This document shows, piece after piece, positions 23,054 through 31,312 of a stretch of DNA of 64,000 bases. Made by a program: the position numbers and the translations under genes. Where the stretch lies: the NCBI RefSeq assembly GCF_030518215.1, contig NZ_JAULRT010000032.1, positions 124,001-188,000 of the forward strand. The letters run 5' to 3'. Every line of letters begins with the position of its first letter. The stretch's first letter is position 1. The DNA comes from Gilvimarinus algae. Its GTDB lineage: Bacteria > Pseudomonadota > Gammaproteobacteria > Pseudomonadales > Cellvibrionaceae. Below the pieces are notes generated by a model that was not told the origin of the DNA, did not search any database, and saw only the letters and a list, made by a program, of their open reading frames with translations.

Positions 23054-25549
23054 ATGAAGATAATTGCCCGTCCTAGCCTTACGCTTGTGTTATTGGTGCT
23101 CTTGAGCGCTCTTGCCGCCTGCTCGGAGCAAAGTCCGCCGCAAGCTGTGAAGTCTGAAACATCGCAATCGGTCGAGAATCCACAGCAGCTGACTTCCGTT
23201 TTGATCTTTTCGAAAACGACCGGCTGGCGTCACGACTCCATCCCCGAGGGGAACGCTGCCGTGGCGGCTCTGGTGGAAGAACGCGGCCTGCAACCGATAA
23301 TCAGCGAAGACGCTGGTGTTTTTACTGACGAGCAATTACGGCGTATGGCCGCTGTGGTCTTCGTCAATACCACTGGCGACATTCTCAACAGCCAGCAGCA
23401 GTTGGCGTTCGAGCGTTACATCCAGGCCGGCGGCGGGTTTGTCGGTATTCACGCGGCGACGGATACCGAGCACCAGGGGGATTGGTATTGGTACCAGCGT
23501 CTGGTGGGGGCGGTTTTTAAATCACACCCCAGTGATCCATCGAATGTGCAGCGCGCGCGTATTAAAGTCGTGGATGCCAAGCATCCAGCCACTCAAAAGC
23601 TGCCAGCGGAGTTTGATCTGATCGACGAGTGGTACGACTTTCACTCTCTATCGGATCGGCGCCACGATTTGTTGACCGTGGATGAGCGCAGCTATCAGGG
23701 CGGGCAGCACGGAGCCTATCATCCCATTGCCTGGTATCACGAGTTTGACGGCGGCCGGGTGTTTTACACCGGTCTTGGTCACACCAAAGAGGCCTACAGC
23801 AACCCGCTGTTTTTGCAGCATCTGAGCGGCGGGCTCGATTACGCGCTGGCCGGGCGCGAACCGCTGGATTATTCGAAGGCCAAGCCCGAGCCCCGCCGAT
23901 TTGTCCGCAAAACATTGGTCGATGATCTCAACGAGCCCGTGAGCTTTGATGTGACCGGCGATTATTCCGCAGCGATGATCGGCCAGCGCGAGGGCACGCT
24001 TTACTGGCTGGATATCGCCACCCAGACCATGAGCGTCATGGCGCAGTTTGACGTCTTTGCGCCAAGCAAGAAAATCGAATTCGGTCTGGTGGCCGTTGCC
24101 TTTGATCCGGCGTTTTCCGAAAACCAGCTGATCTACGCTATGTACAACCTAGCCGACGACAGTGGCGAGCATGATTTGCTGCAGCGCCTGTCGCAGTTTA
24201 AGGTAAACGGCAAAGTCCTGGATATGAACTCCGAGCAAGTGCTGCTGGACATACCCAATGACAACACCTGCTGTCACACCGGGGGCAACCTTGAGTTTGA
24301 CCGCCACGGCAATATGTTTGTCGCTTTGGGCGATAACTCCAACCCTTTTGAGTCAAACGACTCCGGCCCCATGAACAACACCCCCGAGGGCAGGTTTCAC
24401 GATGCGCTGCGCAGCTCCGCCAACAGTCAGGACCTGCGGGGCAAGATCCTGCGAATTCGTCCGGATAAAAGCGGTGGCTACACCATTCCCGAAGGTAACC
24501 TCTTTGCATCTTCAGAGCAGGGGCGACCGGAAATCTACGTGATGGGAACACGCAACCCCTACACCATCGCCGTCGATGATCGCACCGATACGCTCTACTA
24601 CGGCGACATAGGCCCTGACGGCAAAGCCGATACCGCCGAGTTTGGCCCACGCGGCTACGACGAGATCAATAAAGTCACCGAGCCCGGTTTTTTTGGCTGG
24701 CCTGCTTTGGTGGGTAATAACATCCCATATCGCATGTACGACTACCAGGCTGGCACCAGCGGCCCGCTGTTTAACCCGCTGGCGGTGGAAAATTTTTCAC
24801 CACGCAATACCGGCTTGAAAGTGCTGCCGCCAGCGCAACCAGCCCTTATCTGGTACCCCTACGCCCGTTCCGAGCGCTTCCCGGAATTGGGGCAGGGCGG
24901 TCGCAATGCCTTGGTCGCGGGCGTTTACCCAGACTCGGGTGAGCTTGCTTACCCCGAGTACTATCAGGGCAAATTGATCATCGGCGACTTTATGCGCAGT
25001 TGGATAAAGGTGGTCACTCTGGACGAGTACGACAATGTGCTGAAAATTGAAGATCTCGCTCCCAGCGTCGATTTTGCCGGCCCCCTCGACTTGAAGATCA
25101 CGCCCGACGGTCGCCTATGGGTGCTGGAGTACGGCACCCAGTGGTGGGCCGCTGGCGGCAGTGAAGCCAAATTGAGTGTTATCGAGTACGATGCCGATGC
25201 CGTGTTGCCCGATCCTGTCGAGGAAGAGCCGGCCCTTGAAACCGCTGGCGATGGGCTTGGTCACCAGGTTCAGGTGGCGATAGCAGAAGGTAAAGAGTCC
25301 ACCAAGAGCACCAGCTGCATTGCTTGCCATAAAGAGCGTGAAGCGTCAGTGGGGCCAAGCTTTTTGGACATTAAAAATCAGTACAGCTCGCTGGAAGATC
25401 CCACGGCTTATATTGCCAATACGATTGCCGCCGGCAGCAGTGGCAAGTGGGGCGAGCATGTGATGCCCGCGCATAATTTTCTGGACGAAAAAACCCGAAC
25501 CAATATCGCCACGTATATTCTTTCTGTCTCAGAGCAAGACGGCGACTGA
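23054..25549 (+). CDS. ThuA / PQQ-dependent sugar dehydrogenase-like / cytochrome c fusion lipoprotein
   Basis: 831 residues from ATG 23054, where a signal with lipobox LAAC (Cys23) begins. Three modules follow. The first is a ThuA-like domain (about 48-265, VLIFSKTTGWRHDSIPEGN, GGGFVGIHAATDTE and FYTGLGHTKEAY). The second is a six-bladed propeller of the glucose/sorbosone dehydrogenase type (about 290-720, NTCCHTGGNLEFDRHGN, DLRGKILRIRPD and TRNPYTIAVD). The third is a C-terminal cytochrome c domain with heme motif CIACH (755-759) and a likely axial Met804 (VMPAHN). It would oxidise a sugar or glycoside in the periplasm and pass electrons to the respiratory chain. The ThuA domain's role is unclear. 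The ribosome site is weak. Confidence 0.88.
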   Translation: MKIIARPSLTLVLLVLLSALAACSEQSPPQAVKSETSQSVENPQQLTSVLIFSKTTGWRHDSIPEGNAAVAALVEERGLQPIISEDAGVFTDEQLRRMAAVVFVNTTGDILNSQQQLAFERYIQAGGGFVGIHAATDTEHQGDWYWYQRLVGAVFKSHPSDPSNVQRARIKVVDAKHPATQKLPAEFDLIDEWYDFHSLSDRRHDLLTVDERSYQGGQHGAYHPIAWYHEFDGGRVFYTGLGHTKEAYSNPLFLQHLSGGLDYALAGREPLDYSKAKPEPRRFVRKTLVDDLNEPVSFDVTGDYSAAMIGQREGTLYWLDIATQTMSVMAQFDVFAPSKKIEFGLVAVAFDPAFSENQLIYAMYNLADDSGEHDLLQRLSQFKVNGKVLDMNSEQVLLDIPNDNTCCHTGGNLEFDRHGNMFVALGDNSNPFESNDSGPMNNTPEGRFHDALRSSANSQDLRGKILRIRPDKSGGYTIPEGNLFASSEQGRPEIYVMGTRNPYTIAVDDRTDTLYYGDIGPDGKADTAEFGPRGYDEINKVTEPGFFGWPALVGNNIPYRMYDYQAGTSGPLFNPLAVENFSPRNTGLKVLPPAQPALIWYPYARSERFPELGQGGRNALVAGVYPDSGELAYPEYYQGKLIIGDFMRSWIKVVTLDEYDNVLKIEDLAPSVDFAGPLDLKITPDGRLWVLEYGTQWWAAGGSEAKLSVIEYDADAVLPDPVEEEPALETAGDGLGHQVQVAIAEGKESTKSTSCIACHKEREASVGPSFLDIKNQYSSLEDPTAYIANTIAAGSSGKWGEHVMPAHNFLDEKTRTNIATYILSVSEQDGD

Positions 25550-25571
25550 TCTTAAATTGATCTCTTAAGAG

Positions 25572-25601
25572 TTTAAGGGGCTGGTTTTCCCGCCCCTTAA
25601 A
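25572..25601. terminator. Perfect 10-bp hairpin, terminator-like
   Basis: TTTAAGGGGC (25572-25581) pairs perfectly with GCCCCTTAAA (25592-25601). It lies between the convergent ThuA-fusion and PilZ genes. There is no T-run beyond the A/T closing pairs, so efficiency is uncertain. Confidence 0.6.
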
Positions 25602-25656
25602 GCCGACGCGGGGCGGGACAATTCAGGAGCTCGTTTAGGTTAGATGTTCGCCCAGG

Positions 25657-26013
25657 TCAGGCGGTGCGCGTAAGTTGCGCGATGAGCGTCTCTAAACGCT
25701 GCGCGTCCGCCGCTTCCATTGGCTCGCAGGTTAAGCCCAAAATATGTTGACGCAGGTGGACCACTTTGGCCTTGAGCGTCAAAGGTAACAGGGGCGCAAG
25801 CGCTTGCGGCAGCATGTCCGGTTCGATAACCAGCTCCAGCGGCTCGCCTGGGCTAATCCCGTGCTCCTGCAGCAGCGCAATACGAATGCCGGTGAGTGAT
25901 ATATCCAACACATGCGCTTCAAGGCTTGGCTGGCCGTCAACCTGCGCGTAAGCACGCAGTGGCAGGCGGTCATTGTCGCGTCTTTCTGAGGGTGATGCTT
26001 GAGGGCCGGTCAT
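25657..26013 (-). CDS. PilZ-domain c-di-GMP-binding protein (second of pair)
   Basis: 118 residues consisting of a single PilZ domain. The c-di-GMP motif RxxxR is visible in RRDNDRLPLR (about 11-20) and (D/N)xSxxG as DISLTG (about 37-42). Its start overlaps the stop of the preceding PilZ gene by 4 bases (ATGA), so the two are translationally coupled. Such stand-alone PilZ proteins sense c-di-GMP and alter motility, exopolysaccharide or other targets. The target is unknown. The partner paralogue is divergent in sequence, so the two may bind ligand differently. Confidence 0.88.
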   Translation of the reverse strand: MTGPQASPSERRDNDRLPLRAYAQVDGQPSLEAHVLDISLTGIRIALLQEHGISPGEPLELVIEPDMLPQALAPLLPLTLKAKVVHLRQHILGLTCEPMEAADAQRLETLIAQLTRTA

Positions 26014-26372
26014 GCGTGAATGAGCTCAGCCAGTTCGCGCTCGGCCTCTTGTGCGTCGCCGAGGTTGAGCTCGATTAGGCGGCGCAAATGACGGATACTC
26101 TCTACGTCAATAGAGAGGCAAGACAGGCCTATGCCCTGTTCGGATTGATGGGCGACGGCGGTATTCATGGCAATAACAGTTTGGTCCGAGAGGATGACTT
26201 TGACCAATATGGGCGCCATGCTGTCAAAGTCATGCGGCAGGGAACCGGCCAAAAGCAGACCTTTGAGCGAAATGTCTTTCAGGTCGGCAAACCAGTGCAG
26301 GCCGTGCTGTGACAGCTCGACCCGCACATCAAATTCAATGCGCTGAAAACGACGACGTTCTTGCTCTGACAT
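26010..26372 (-). CDS. PilZ-domain c-di-GMP-binding protein (first of pair)
   Basis: 120 residues. RRRFQRIEF (about 6-14) provides the RxxxR half and DISLKG (about 33-38) the (D/N)xSxxG half of a c-di-GMP site. A C-terminal helix (RHLRRLIELN...AERELAELIHA) follows the barrel, as in many small PilZ receptors. AAGGGG lies about 8 bases before the ATG. It is transcribed with and overlaps the second PilZ gene. With two diguanylate cyclases in the window, these are plausible readers of their product. Confidence 0.9.
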   Translation of the reverse strand: MSEQERRRFQRIEFDVRVELSQHGLHWFADLKDISLKGLLLAGSLPHDFDSMAPILVKVILSDQTVIAMNTAVAHQSEQGIGLSCLSIDVESIRHLRRLIELNLGDAQEAERELAELIHA

Positions 26373-26429
26373 AGTGCAACCCCTTGTTTTCCCTTATTGT
26401 AGTCGAACAACCCAGCAGCCGCAGCCTGT

Positions 26430-26435
26430 TATAAT
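26430..26435 (+). promoter_or_regulatory. TATAAT -10 hexamer before mak
   Basis: A consensus TATAAT with no clear -35 partner. Transcription would start near 26442, next to the first ATG (26444), which favours the second ATG at 26465 as the real start. Confidence 0.45.
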
Positions 26436-26464
26436 TCCCGCCGATGAAAACCAAGAGTCACACC

Positions 26465-27373
26465 ATGAACCAGTATCGAATTGGCATTGACCTCGGCGGC
26501 ACCAAAACCGAGATCATTCTGCTCGACGGCGAGAGTTGCGAGCGGTTTCGCAAGCGCATCCCCACCCATCGCGGTGACTATTCACAAACGCTGAGTGACA
26601 TTGCGGCACTGGTGACCGATGCCGAGGCCGCCGCCGGCGTCTCGGCGCTGCCAGTGGGTTTGGGCATTCCCGGCACCGTATCACGCAAGACCGGGCTGGT
26701 AAAAAACGCCAACTCTACCTGGTTGAACGGCAAGCCCCTGCAAGTGGACTTGTCCCGGCGGCTGCAGCGGGAGGTACAGGTCACCAACGACGCCAACTGC
26801 CTCGCGGTGTCCGAGGCCACCGACGGTGCCGGTGCGGGCTATGATTTGGTGTTTGCGGCCATTCTGGGCACAGGGTGCGGTGGTGGTGTCTGCTACCGTG
26901 CGACGCCTTTGGCCGGCCCCAATGGGGTCGGCGGCGAGTGGGGCCACAACCCGCTGCCCTGGACCCGCGATGCCCAGCTTAACGCTAGGCCCTGCTATTG
27001 TGGCCGTGCAGGCTGTCAGGAGACGTTTCTGTCTGGCACAGGCATAGCCCTGACCTATCAGCTGGCAACGGGCCAGGAGCTGGCGGCCGATCAAGTGGTC
27101 GAGCGCTGGCGCCAGGGCGAGCGAGCCGCATCCGAGGTTATGCAAGCCTATATGGAGCAGTTGGCACGGGCGCTGGCCGCAGTGATCAACGTTATGGACC
27201 CCGATGCTATAGTGCTGGGTGGCGGCGCCTCGAACATTGAGGAGATTTACCATGAAGTGCCGGCACGGCTTGCTGCCTATGTCTTCGGCGGTGAGTGTGA
27301 CACGCCGGTGTTGCAGGCGGTGCATGGAGACTCCAGTGGCGTACGCGGAGCGGCTTGGCTCAATCCTCTTTAG
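26465..27373 (+). CDS. mak: ROK-family fructokinase/mannokinase Mak
   Basis: 302 residues from ATG 26465. An in-frame ATG at 26444 sits within the predicted transcription start. It closely follows the E. coli Mak pattern: phosphate motif IGIDLGGTKTE, NANSTWLNG, NDANCLAVSEA, the catalytic GEWGHNPLPW, the ROK zinc motif CYCGRAGCQETFLSGTG, DPDAIVLGGG and a C-terminal GDSSGVRGAAWL. It phosphorylates fructose, and often mannose, at C6 with ATP in the cytoplasm, feeding glycolysis. It is monocistronic, bounded downstream by a strong terminator. Confidence 0.93.
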   Translation: MNQYRIGIDLGGTKTEIILLDGESCERFRKRIPTHRGDYSQTLSDIAALVTDAEAAAGVSALPVGLGIPGTVSRKTGLVKNANSTWLNGKPLQVDLSRRLQREVQVTNDANCLAVSEATDGAGAGYDLVFAAILGTGCGGGVCYRATPLAGPNGVGGEWGHNPLPWTRDAQLNARPCYCGRAGCQETFLSGTGIALTYQLATGQELAADQVVERWRQGERAASEVMQAYMEQLARALAAVINVMDPDAIVLGGGASNIEEIYHEVPARLAAYVFGGECDTPVLQAVHGDSSGVRGAAWLNPL

Positions 27374-27408
27374 GGTTCGCCGGGTCGTTTGACTCGATGC
27401 TCTCTTAC

Positions 27409-27449
27409 CAAAAAGCCGGGCGCTGAAAGAATCAGCGCCCGGCTTTTTT
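27409..27449. terminator. Strong bidirectional terminator between mak and nhaD
   Basis: A 12-bp perfect stem (GCCGGGCGCTGA / TCAGCGCCCGGC) with a 5-nt loop has A5 before and T6 after, so it works for both convergent genes. Confidence 0.95.
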
Positions 27450-27466
27450 CGGTGATGGGGCCTTGA

Positions 27467-28912
27467 TTAGTGGTGGAACATGCCGGCGTTCAGCCACAGA
27501 TGTACGGCCACACTGGCGGCGTAGCCCAGGGCAATCACGGGCATCCATTTAATGTGGCCGAAAAAGGTGTAGGCGCCGCGCGCCTGGCCCATCAAGGCAA
27601 CGCCTGCAGCCGAGCCGATGGATAACAGGCTGCCACCGGTACCGGCGGTGAGGGTGATCAGCAGCCAGTGCCCGTGAGACATTTCGGGCTCCATGGTCAG
27701 CACCGCGAACATCACCGGAATGTTATCAATTACTGCTGAGGCGATACCGAGGATAATGTTGGTGTTGGTCGCGCCCAGGCCGGTAAACAGCACTTCCGAC
27801 ATGTAGGCTAGATACCCCATATAGCCGAGCCCCCCAACGCACATGACAACGCCGTAGAAGAACAACAGGGTGTCCCACTCGGCGCGGGCAACGCGGTTAA
27901 ACACGTCAAAGGGGACCACGCCGCCGAGACGCTCCAGCGCCTGCTGATCACCGGCACGTTCGGCCAAGGCGCGCTTGCGCGCCAGTGAGCCCGGCAGGGT
28001 ACGACGCAGGAAGTAGCCAAAAAACTGCAGATAACCCAAACCGGTCATCATGCCCAGTACCGGCGGCAGGTGCAGCAGCAGGTGGCAGAGCACAGCGGTG
28101 AGGATGGTGAGCAGGAATAAACTGAGAATGCGCAGGGCACCGCGCTTGAGCTCAATGTCTTCTTCCACGGCGGCCGGTTTACGGTTCTCGACAAAAAAGC
28201 TCATGATCAGAGCCGGAATGCCGTAGTTGACCAGTGCCGGGATAAAGAGCGCGAAAAACTCCTGGAACTCGACAATGCCCGCCTGCCAAACCATCAGGGT
28301 GGTGATATCGCCAAAGGGGCTAAAGGCGCCACCGGCGTTGGCAGCGACCACTACGTTGACGCAGCACAGGTTGATAAAGCGCGTGTCATCACTGGCGACT
28401 TTCACAATCACGGCGCACATCAGCAGGGCCGTGGTCAGGTTATCCGCCACAGGCGAAATAAAGAAGGCGAGAAAGCCAGTGAGCCAGAACAGCGTTTTGT
28501 AGTTGAAACCCTTGCGGACCATCCAGGCGCGCAACACATCAAACAGCCGGCGCTCCTCCAGAGCGTTGATGTAGGTCATGGCCACCAGCAAAAACAGCAT
28601 CAGCTCGGCAAATTCAAGCAGTGTGTGGCGAAAGGCGTGCTCGGCTTCGTGCGGCAGCCCGGCCTGGGTATAGACCCAGCCGATACTCATCCAGATGATA
28701 CCGGCGGCAACCAGCACGGGTTTGGATTTTCTCAGGTGCAGCTTTTCTTCCAGCATCACCACGATGTAGGCAATGGCGAACAAGACCAGCGCGAAATAGC
28801 CAACGCCGCTGGTGGTGAGATCAATGGCGCCGGAGGCGGCGAAAGACTGGGGCGAAAAGGCGAGCAAGCAGGCCCCAAGCACCGCCAGGACGCGAGAGAT
28901 AGGTTTAGACAT
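27467..28912 (-). CDS. nhaD: NhaD-type Na+/H+ antiporter
   Basis: About 481 residues from ATG 28912; a start at 28993 would add a hydrophilic tail before the signal-like segment. A cleavable or uncleaved N-terminal hydrophobic segment (SKPISRVLAVLG...) is followed by about 12 membrane helices of the ArsB/NhaD permease superfamily. Visible NhaD features include LEEKLHLRKSKPVLVAAGIIW, FFISPVADNLTTALLM, NAGGAFSPFGDITTLMVWQ and GGSLLSIGSAAGVALMG. It exchanges cytoplasmic Na+ or Li+ for protons and supports salt and alkali tolerance, fitting a marine or saline habitat. The ribosome site is weak for any of the candidate starts. Confidence 0.93.
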   Translation of the reverse strand: MSKPISRVLAVLGACLLAFSPQSFAASGAIDLTTSGVGYFALVLFAIAYIVVMLEEKLHLRKSKPVLVAAGIIWMSIGWVYTQAGLPHEAEHAFRHTLLEFAELMLFLLVAMTYINALEERRLFDVLRAWMVRKGFNYKTLFWLTGFLAFFISPVADNLTTALLMCAVIVKVASDDTRFINLCCVNVVVAANAGGAFSPFGDITTLMVWQAGIVEFQEFFALFIPALVNYGIPALIMSFFVENRKPAAVEEDIELKRGALRILSLFLLTILTAVLCHLLLHLPPVLGMMTGLGYLQFFGYFLRRTLPGSLARKRALAERAGDQQALERLGGVVPFDVFNRVARAEWDTLLFFYGVVMCVGGLGYMGYLAYMSEVLFTGLGATNTNIILGIASAVIDNIPVMFAVLTMEPEMSHGHWLLITLTAGTGGSLLSIGSAAGVALMGQARGAYTFFGHIKWMPVIALGYAASVAVHLWLNAGMFHH

Positions 28913-29232
28913 GCGGTTTACCAGTGTTTCAAAGTGTGGTGCCGATCTATTGTTGCCACTGCACTGGGCGGTGCGGGTGGGCGCCGGCTTCAAGGGGCGC
29001 GAATTTTAGCATATCTGCTCACGGCGTAAACGGCTGAGCCTGAGCGCGGCTGAATCCACTGCCTGATTTATCTTATGATAGCGCTACCACGCACAAGCCT
29101 GATGAGATCTGTCGAGCATTGCCATAAATTGTCAGCGCGAGCGGACGACAGTGTCGGCAAGTTCACATTTTTCGCCGCTAGGCCGGTGCTAAGGTGTTTA
29201 CCAACGGGTTAACAACTTTTCTGGAGCAACCT
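28913..29232. other. 320-bp divergent intergenic region
   Basis: No gene recognised. It must contain promoters for nhaD and the following + strand gene. The only notable element is a LacI-type operator-like palindrome at 29076-29089. Confidence 0.5.
29076..29089. promoter_or_regulatory. LacI-family operator-like palindrome TGATAGCGCTACCA
   Basis: A near-perfect 14-bp palindrome with a central AGCGCT, matching the general form of LacI/GalR-family operators (TGxTAGCGCTAxCA). It lies between nhaD and the hypothetical gene at 29233. No LacI-family gene is in the window. Confidence 0.4.
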
Positions 29233-29691
29233 ATGATGTTCAATCGCAAGTCTCCGCAGGCCGCCTCCGAGGCGATTCAACATGCAGGCAGCAGCGCAGC
29301 GGTTGCCCCCCTTGATGTTGTGCCAGCCAGTGGCATTCGCGACAAGAGGGTAACTGACATTCCCACCTCTCTTGTGAGTTCCCACGCCGACTGGAAGCCG
29401 GCGGGCAACTGGACAGGGGTCTTCGATTTGGCTGTCTGGCTGAGGTTGCCTAAAGGCTGCAGCCACCCGCTGCAGCTGGCACTGCGCTTTACCGACCAGC
29501 GCGGTGAGAACACCGTGTTGGTGGATATTTGCAAGCCTGGTGCGTTCAAGAGCGCCCTGCTCAATGGCAGTGTTCAGGTCAATGTCTCTGGCCGGGTCAA
29601 GGAGATGGGACTGTATCTGTTGAGCCTCCCCAGCGACTTGCCCGTAGGACTGGAGGAGTGGCATTTCCTGCCGCAAATCAAGCGCCACTGA
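29233..29691 (+). CDS. Hypothetical protein
   Basis: 152 residues from ATG 29233 (GGAG about 7 bases upstream). It has no signal peptide, membrane helix or recognised domain. The first ~45 residues are Ala/Ser-rich and probably flexible. The remainder (VFDLAVWLRLPKGCSHPLQLALRF..., ending in VNVSGRVKEMGLYLLSLP) alternates like beta-strands and could form a small beta-sandwich or barrel. Base composition is like the neighbours. Function is unknown. Confidence 0.65.
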   Translation: MMFNRKSPQAASEAIQHAGSSAAVAPLDVVPASGIRDKRVTDIPTSLVSSHADWKPAGNWTGVFDLAVWLRLPKGCSHPLQLALRFTDQRGENTVLVDICKPGAFKSALLNGSVQVNVSGRVKEMGLYLLSLPSDLPVGLEEWHFLPQIKRH

Positions 29692-29856
29692 GTCGTCAGA
29701 CTCAGCTTTCTCAGACCAACACGGATGGCCTCAAGCCCAGAAGTTTATCGACACGGGCGGTGAGGGGTTGGGCGCATTGGCGCTACATGGACACTTCAGA
29801 TTCATCTCGTGTTGCTTCATCCTGAGTTAGTACGCCAAAGCCGCAGGCGCCAGCGG

Positions 29857-29865
29857 TGCTATACT
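29857..29865 (+). promoter_or_regulatory. Extended -10 promoter element TGCTATACT
   Basis: TGn plus TATACT, 39 bases before the GTG at 29904. No clear -35. Confidence 0.4.
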
Positions 29866-29903
29866 CTAGGGCATAATCCACCTCGACAGTTATGTGGTGA
29901 ATC

Positions 29904-31151
29904 GTGCCAAAGGGAATGCACAGGTTTGGGCTCTTGCTGGCCCGCCTCTCACTGATACTCGCCGCGCATACGAGCCCGGCATCCGACCTTCCGACAGTCA
30001 CGCTCGGCACCAATGCCGTATCGGCTTACTCCACTGACCGAAAGCCCCGCCAGTCCCAAGGGGTTGTCTCGCAGGTGGACTGCATATTTTCTCATTTGCC
30101 CTATCAGTTGGAGCTCCATTACCAACCCTGGCGCCGTGTTCAGCAAGAGGTCAGCAACGGTCGGTTGGCGGGCTTTTTCACCGCTATGCCCGATCCGCAG
30201 TTCGAGCGCTACGCGCAGCTGTCTGATCCGCTGATTTTGCAAAAGTGGCACTGGTTTACCCGCGCGGATTTTCCCTTGGCTGAAGATCCGCGCACCATGC
30301 GCACCGGGGCGATACTTGGCAGCCACCAGCAACTGTGGCTGGATATGAACAATGTGGAGCACTATCTGGCAGTGCAGGATTTACCACAGCTGATCAAGCT
30401 GCTGTTTGCCGGACGCATTGATGCCGTGCTGGCCGATCGCGAGCATTTTGATAGAGCGGCCAACGAGCTGGGTGTGGAGCCTGTACGCTATCGCTCCCGA
30501 TTTTTTCAGTATGTCCCTTTAGGGGTGTATTTTGGCCAGCACTTTCTCGAAGAGCATTCGGACTTCCTCGCTCTGTTCAATCGCTACATTCATGCCTGTG
30601 TGCCCCAGAGCTTTGCCCTGAGTTCTGAGGAGCAAACGGTGATCAAGCAGCTGCTGCAAAGTTATATCGACGACTGGTCGTCGCACTCAATGTTGCTCGA
30701 AAGGCTTGCCATCCGCGAACTCGAACCGGCCAAGACCGCCGAGGAAATCCAGCGCCTGGACACCCTTTGGCGTGAGGCCTATCAGCGCAAGTATACTCAC
30801 CGCTTGAATGCCATGCTCGACGATGGCCTCTCGGGCCTGATGCTGCTTTGGAAGTCGGAGCACCCAGTGTTAACCGAATTGATCGCTATTGATCGCCAGG
30901 GGCTCAATCTGGCAGCTGTGCCCTATACCTCTGACTACTGGCAGGGCGATGAAGCAAAGTACCAGCAGGCTTACTTTCTCTCACCCGGTAGCTGGTTTTT
31001 TGATGAGGTCGTCTACGATCACTCCACTCGTCGTTTTCAAACGCAGGTCAGTGTGCCCATCGACTCAGCCGATGGACGCCGCCTGGGCGTTTTGACTCTT
31101 GGCGTCGATATCGAGAAAGCCTTGAAAGCGGGAGCCGGTAACGAGCCCTGA
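29904..31151 (+). CDS. Periplasmic solute-binding-like protein with C-terminal Cache-like segment
   Basis: 415 residues from GTG 29904; ATG 29916 is an alternative. A signal peptide (about 1-26) leads into a family-3 type solute-binding domain (about 27-240, with QPWRRVQQEVSNGRLAGFFTAMP, LPQLIKLLFAGRIDAVLADR). The remaining ~170 residues (RLDTLWREAYQRKYTH...VSVPIDSADGRRLGVLTLGVDIEKAL) resemble the end of a PDC/Cache sensor domain. There is no C-terminal membrane helix, kinase or GGDEF, so this is a soluble periplasmic protein combining two ligand-binding folds usually found on receptors. It may present a ligand to an unlinked sensor. No transporter genes are adjacent. Confidence 0.7.
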   Translation: MPKGMHRFGLLLARLSLILAAHTSPASDLPTVTLGTNAVSAYSTDRKPRQSQGVVSQVDCIFSHLPYQLELHYQPWRRVQQEVSNGRLAGFFTAMPDPQFERYAQLSDPLILQKWHWFTRADFPLAEDPRTMRTGAILGSHQQLWLDMNNVEHYLAVQDLPQLIKLLFAGRIDAVLADREHFDRAANELGVEPVRYRSRFFQYVPLGVYFGQHFLEEHSDFLALFNRYIHACVPQSFALSSEEQTVIKQLLQSYIDDWSSHSMLLERLAIRELEPAKTAEEIQRLDTLWREAYQRKYTHRLNAMLDDGLSGLMLLWKSEHPVLTELIAIDRQGLNLAAVPYTSDYWQGDEAKYQQAYFLSPGSWFFDEVVYDHSTRRFQTQVSVPIDSADGRRLGVLTLGVDIEKALKAGAGNEP

Positions 31152-31312
31152 CCCTCGCCTTGTAGATTGCACCGGTATTGGCGGAAGATTTGTAAAATTT
31201 TCAGAAGCTTTCTCGCCGGATGCGCTGATTTACTGAATTTTCGCGGTTTATTTTCCGGTTCGATTTTTGCTCAGTGCCAATGTTCTAAGGCTCTTGGCAA
31301 AGGAAGGACGGT

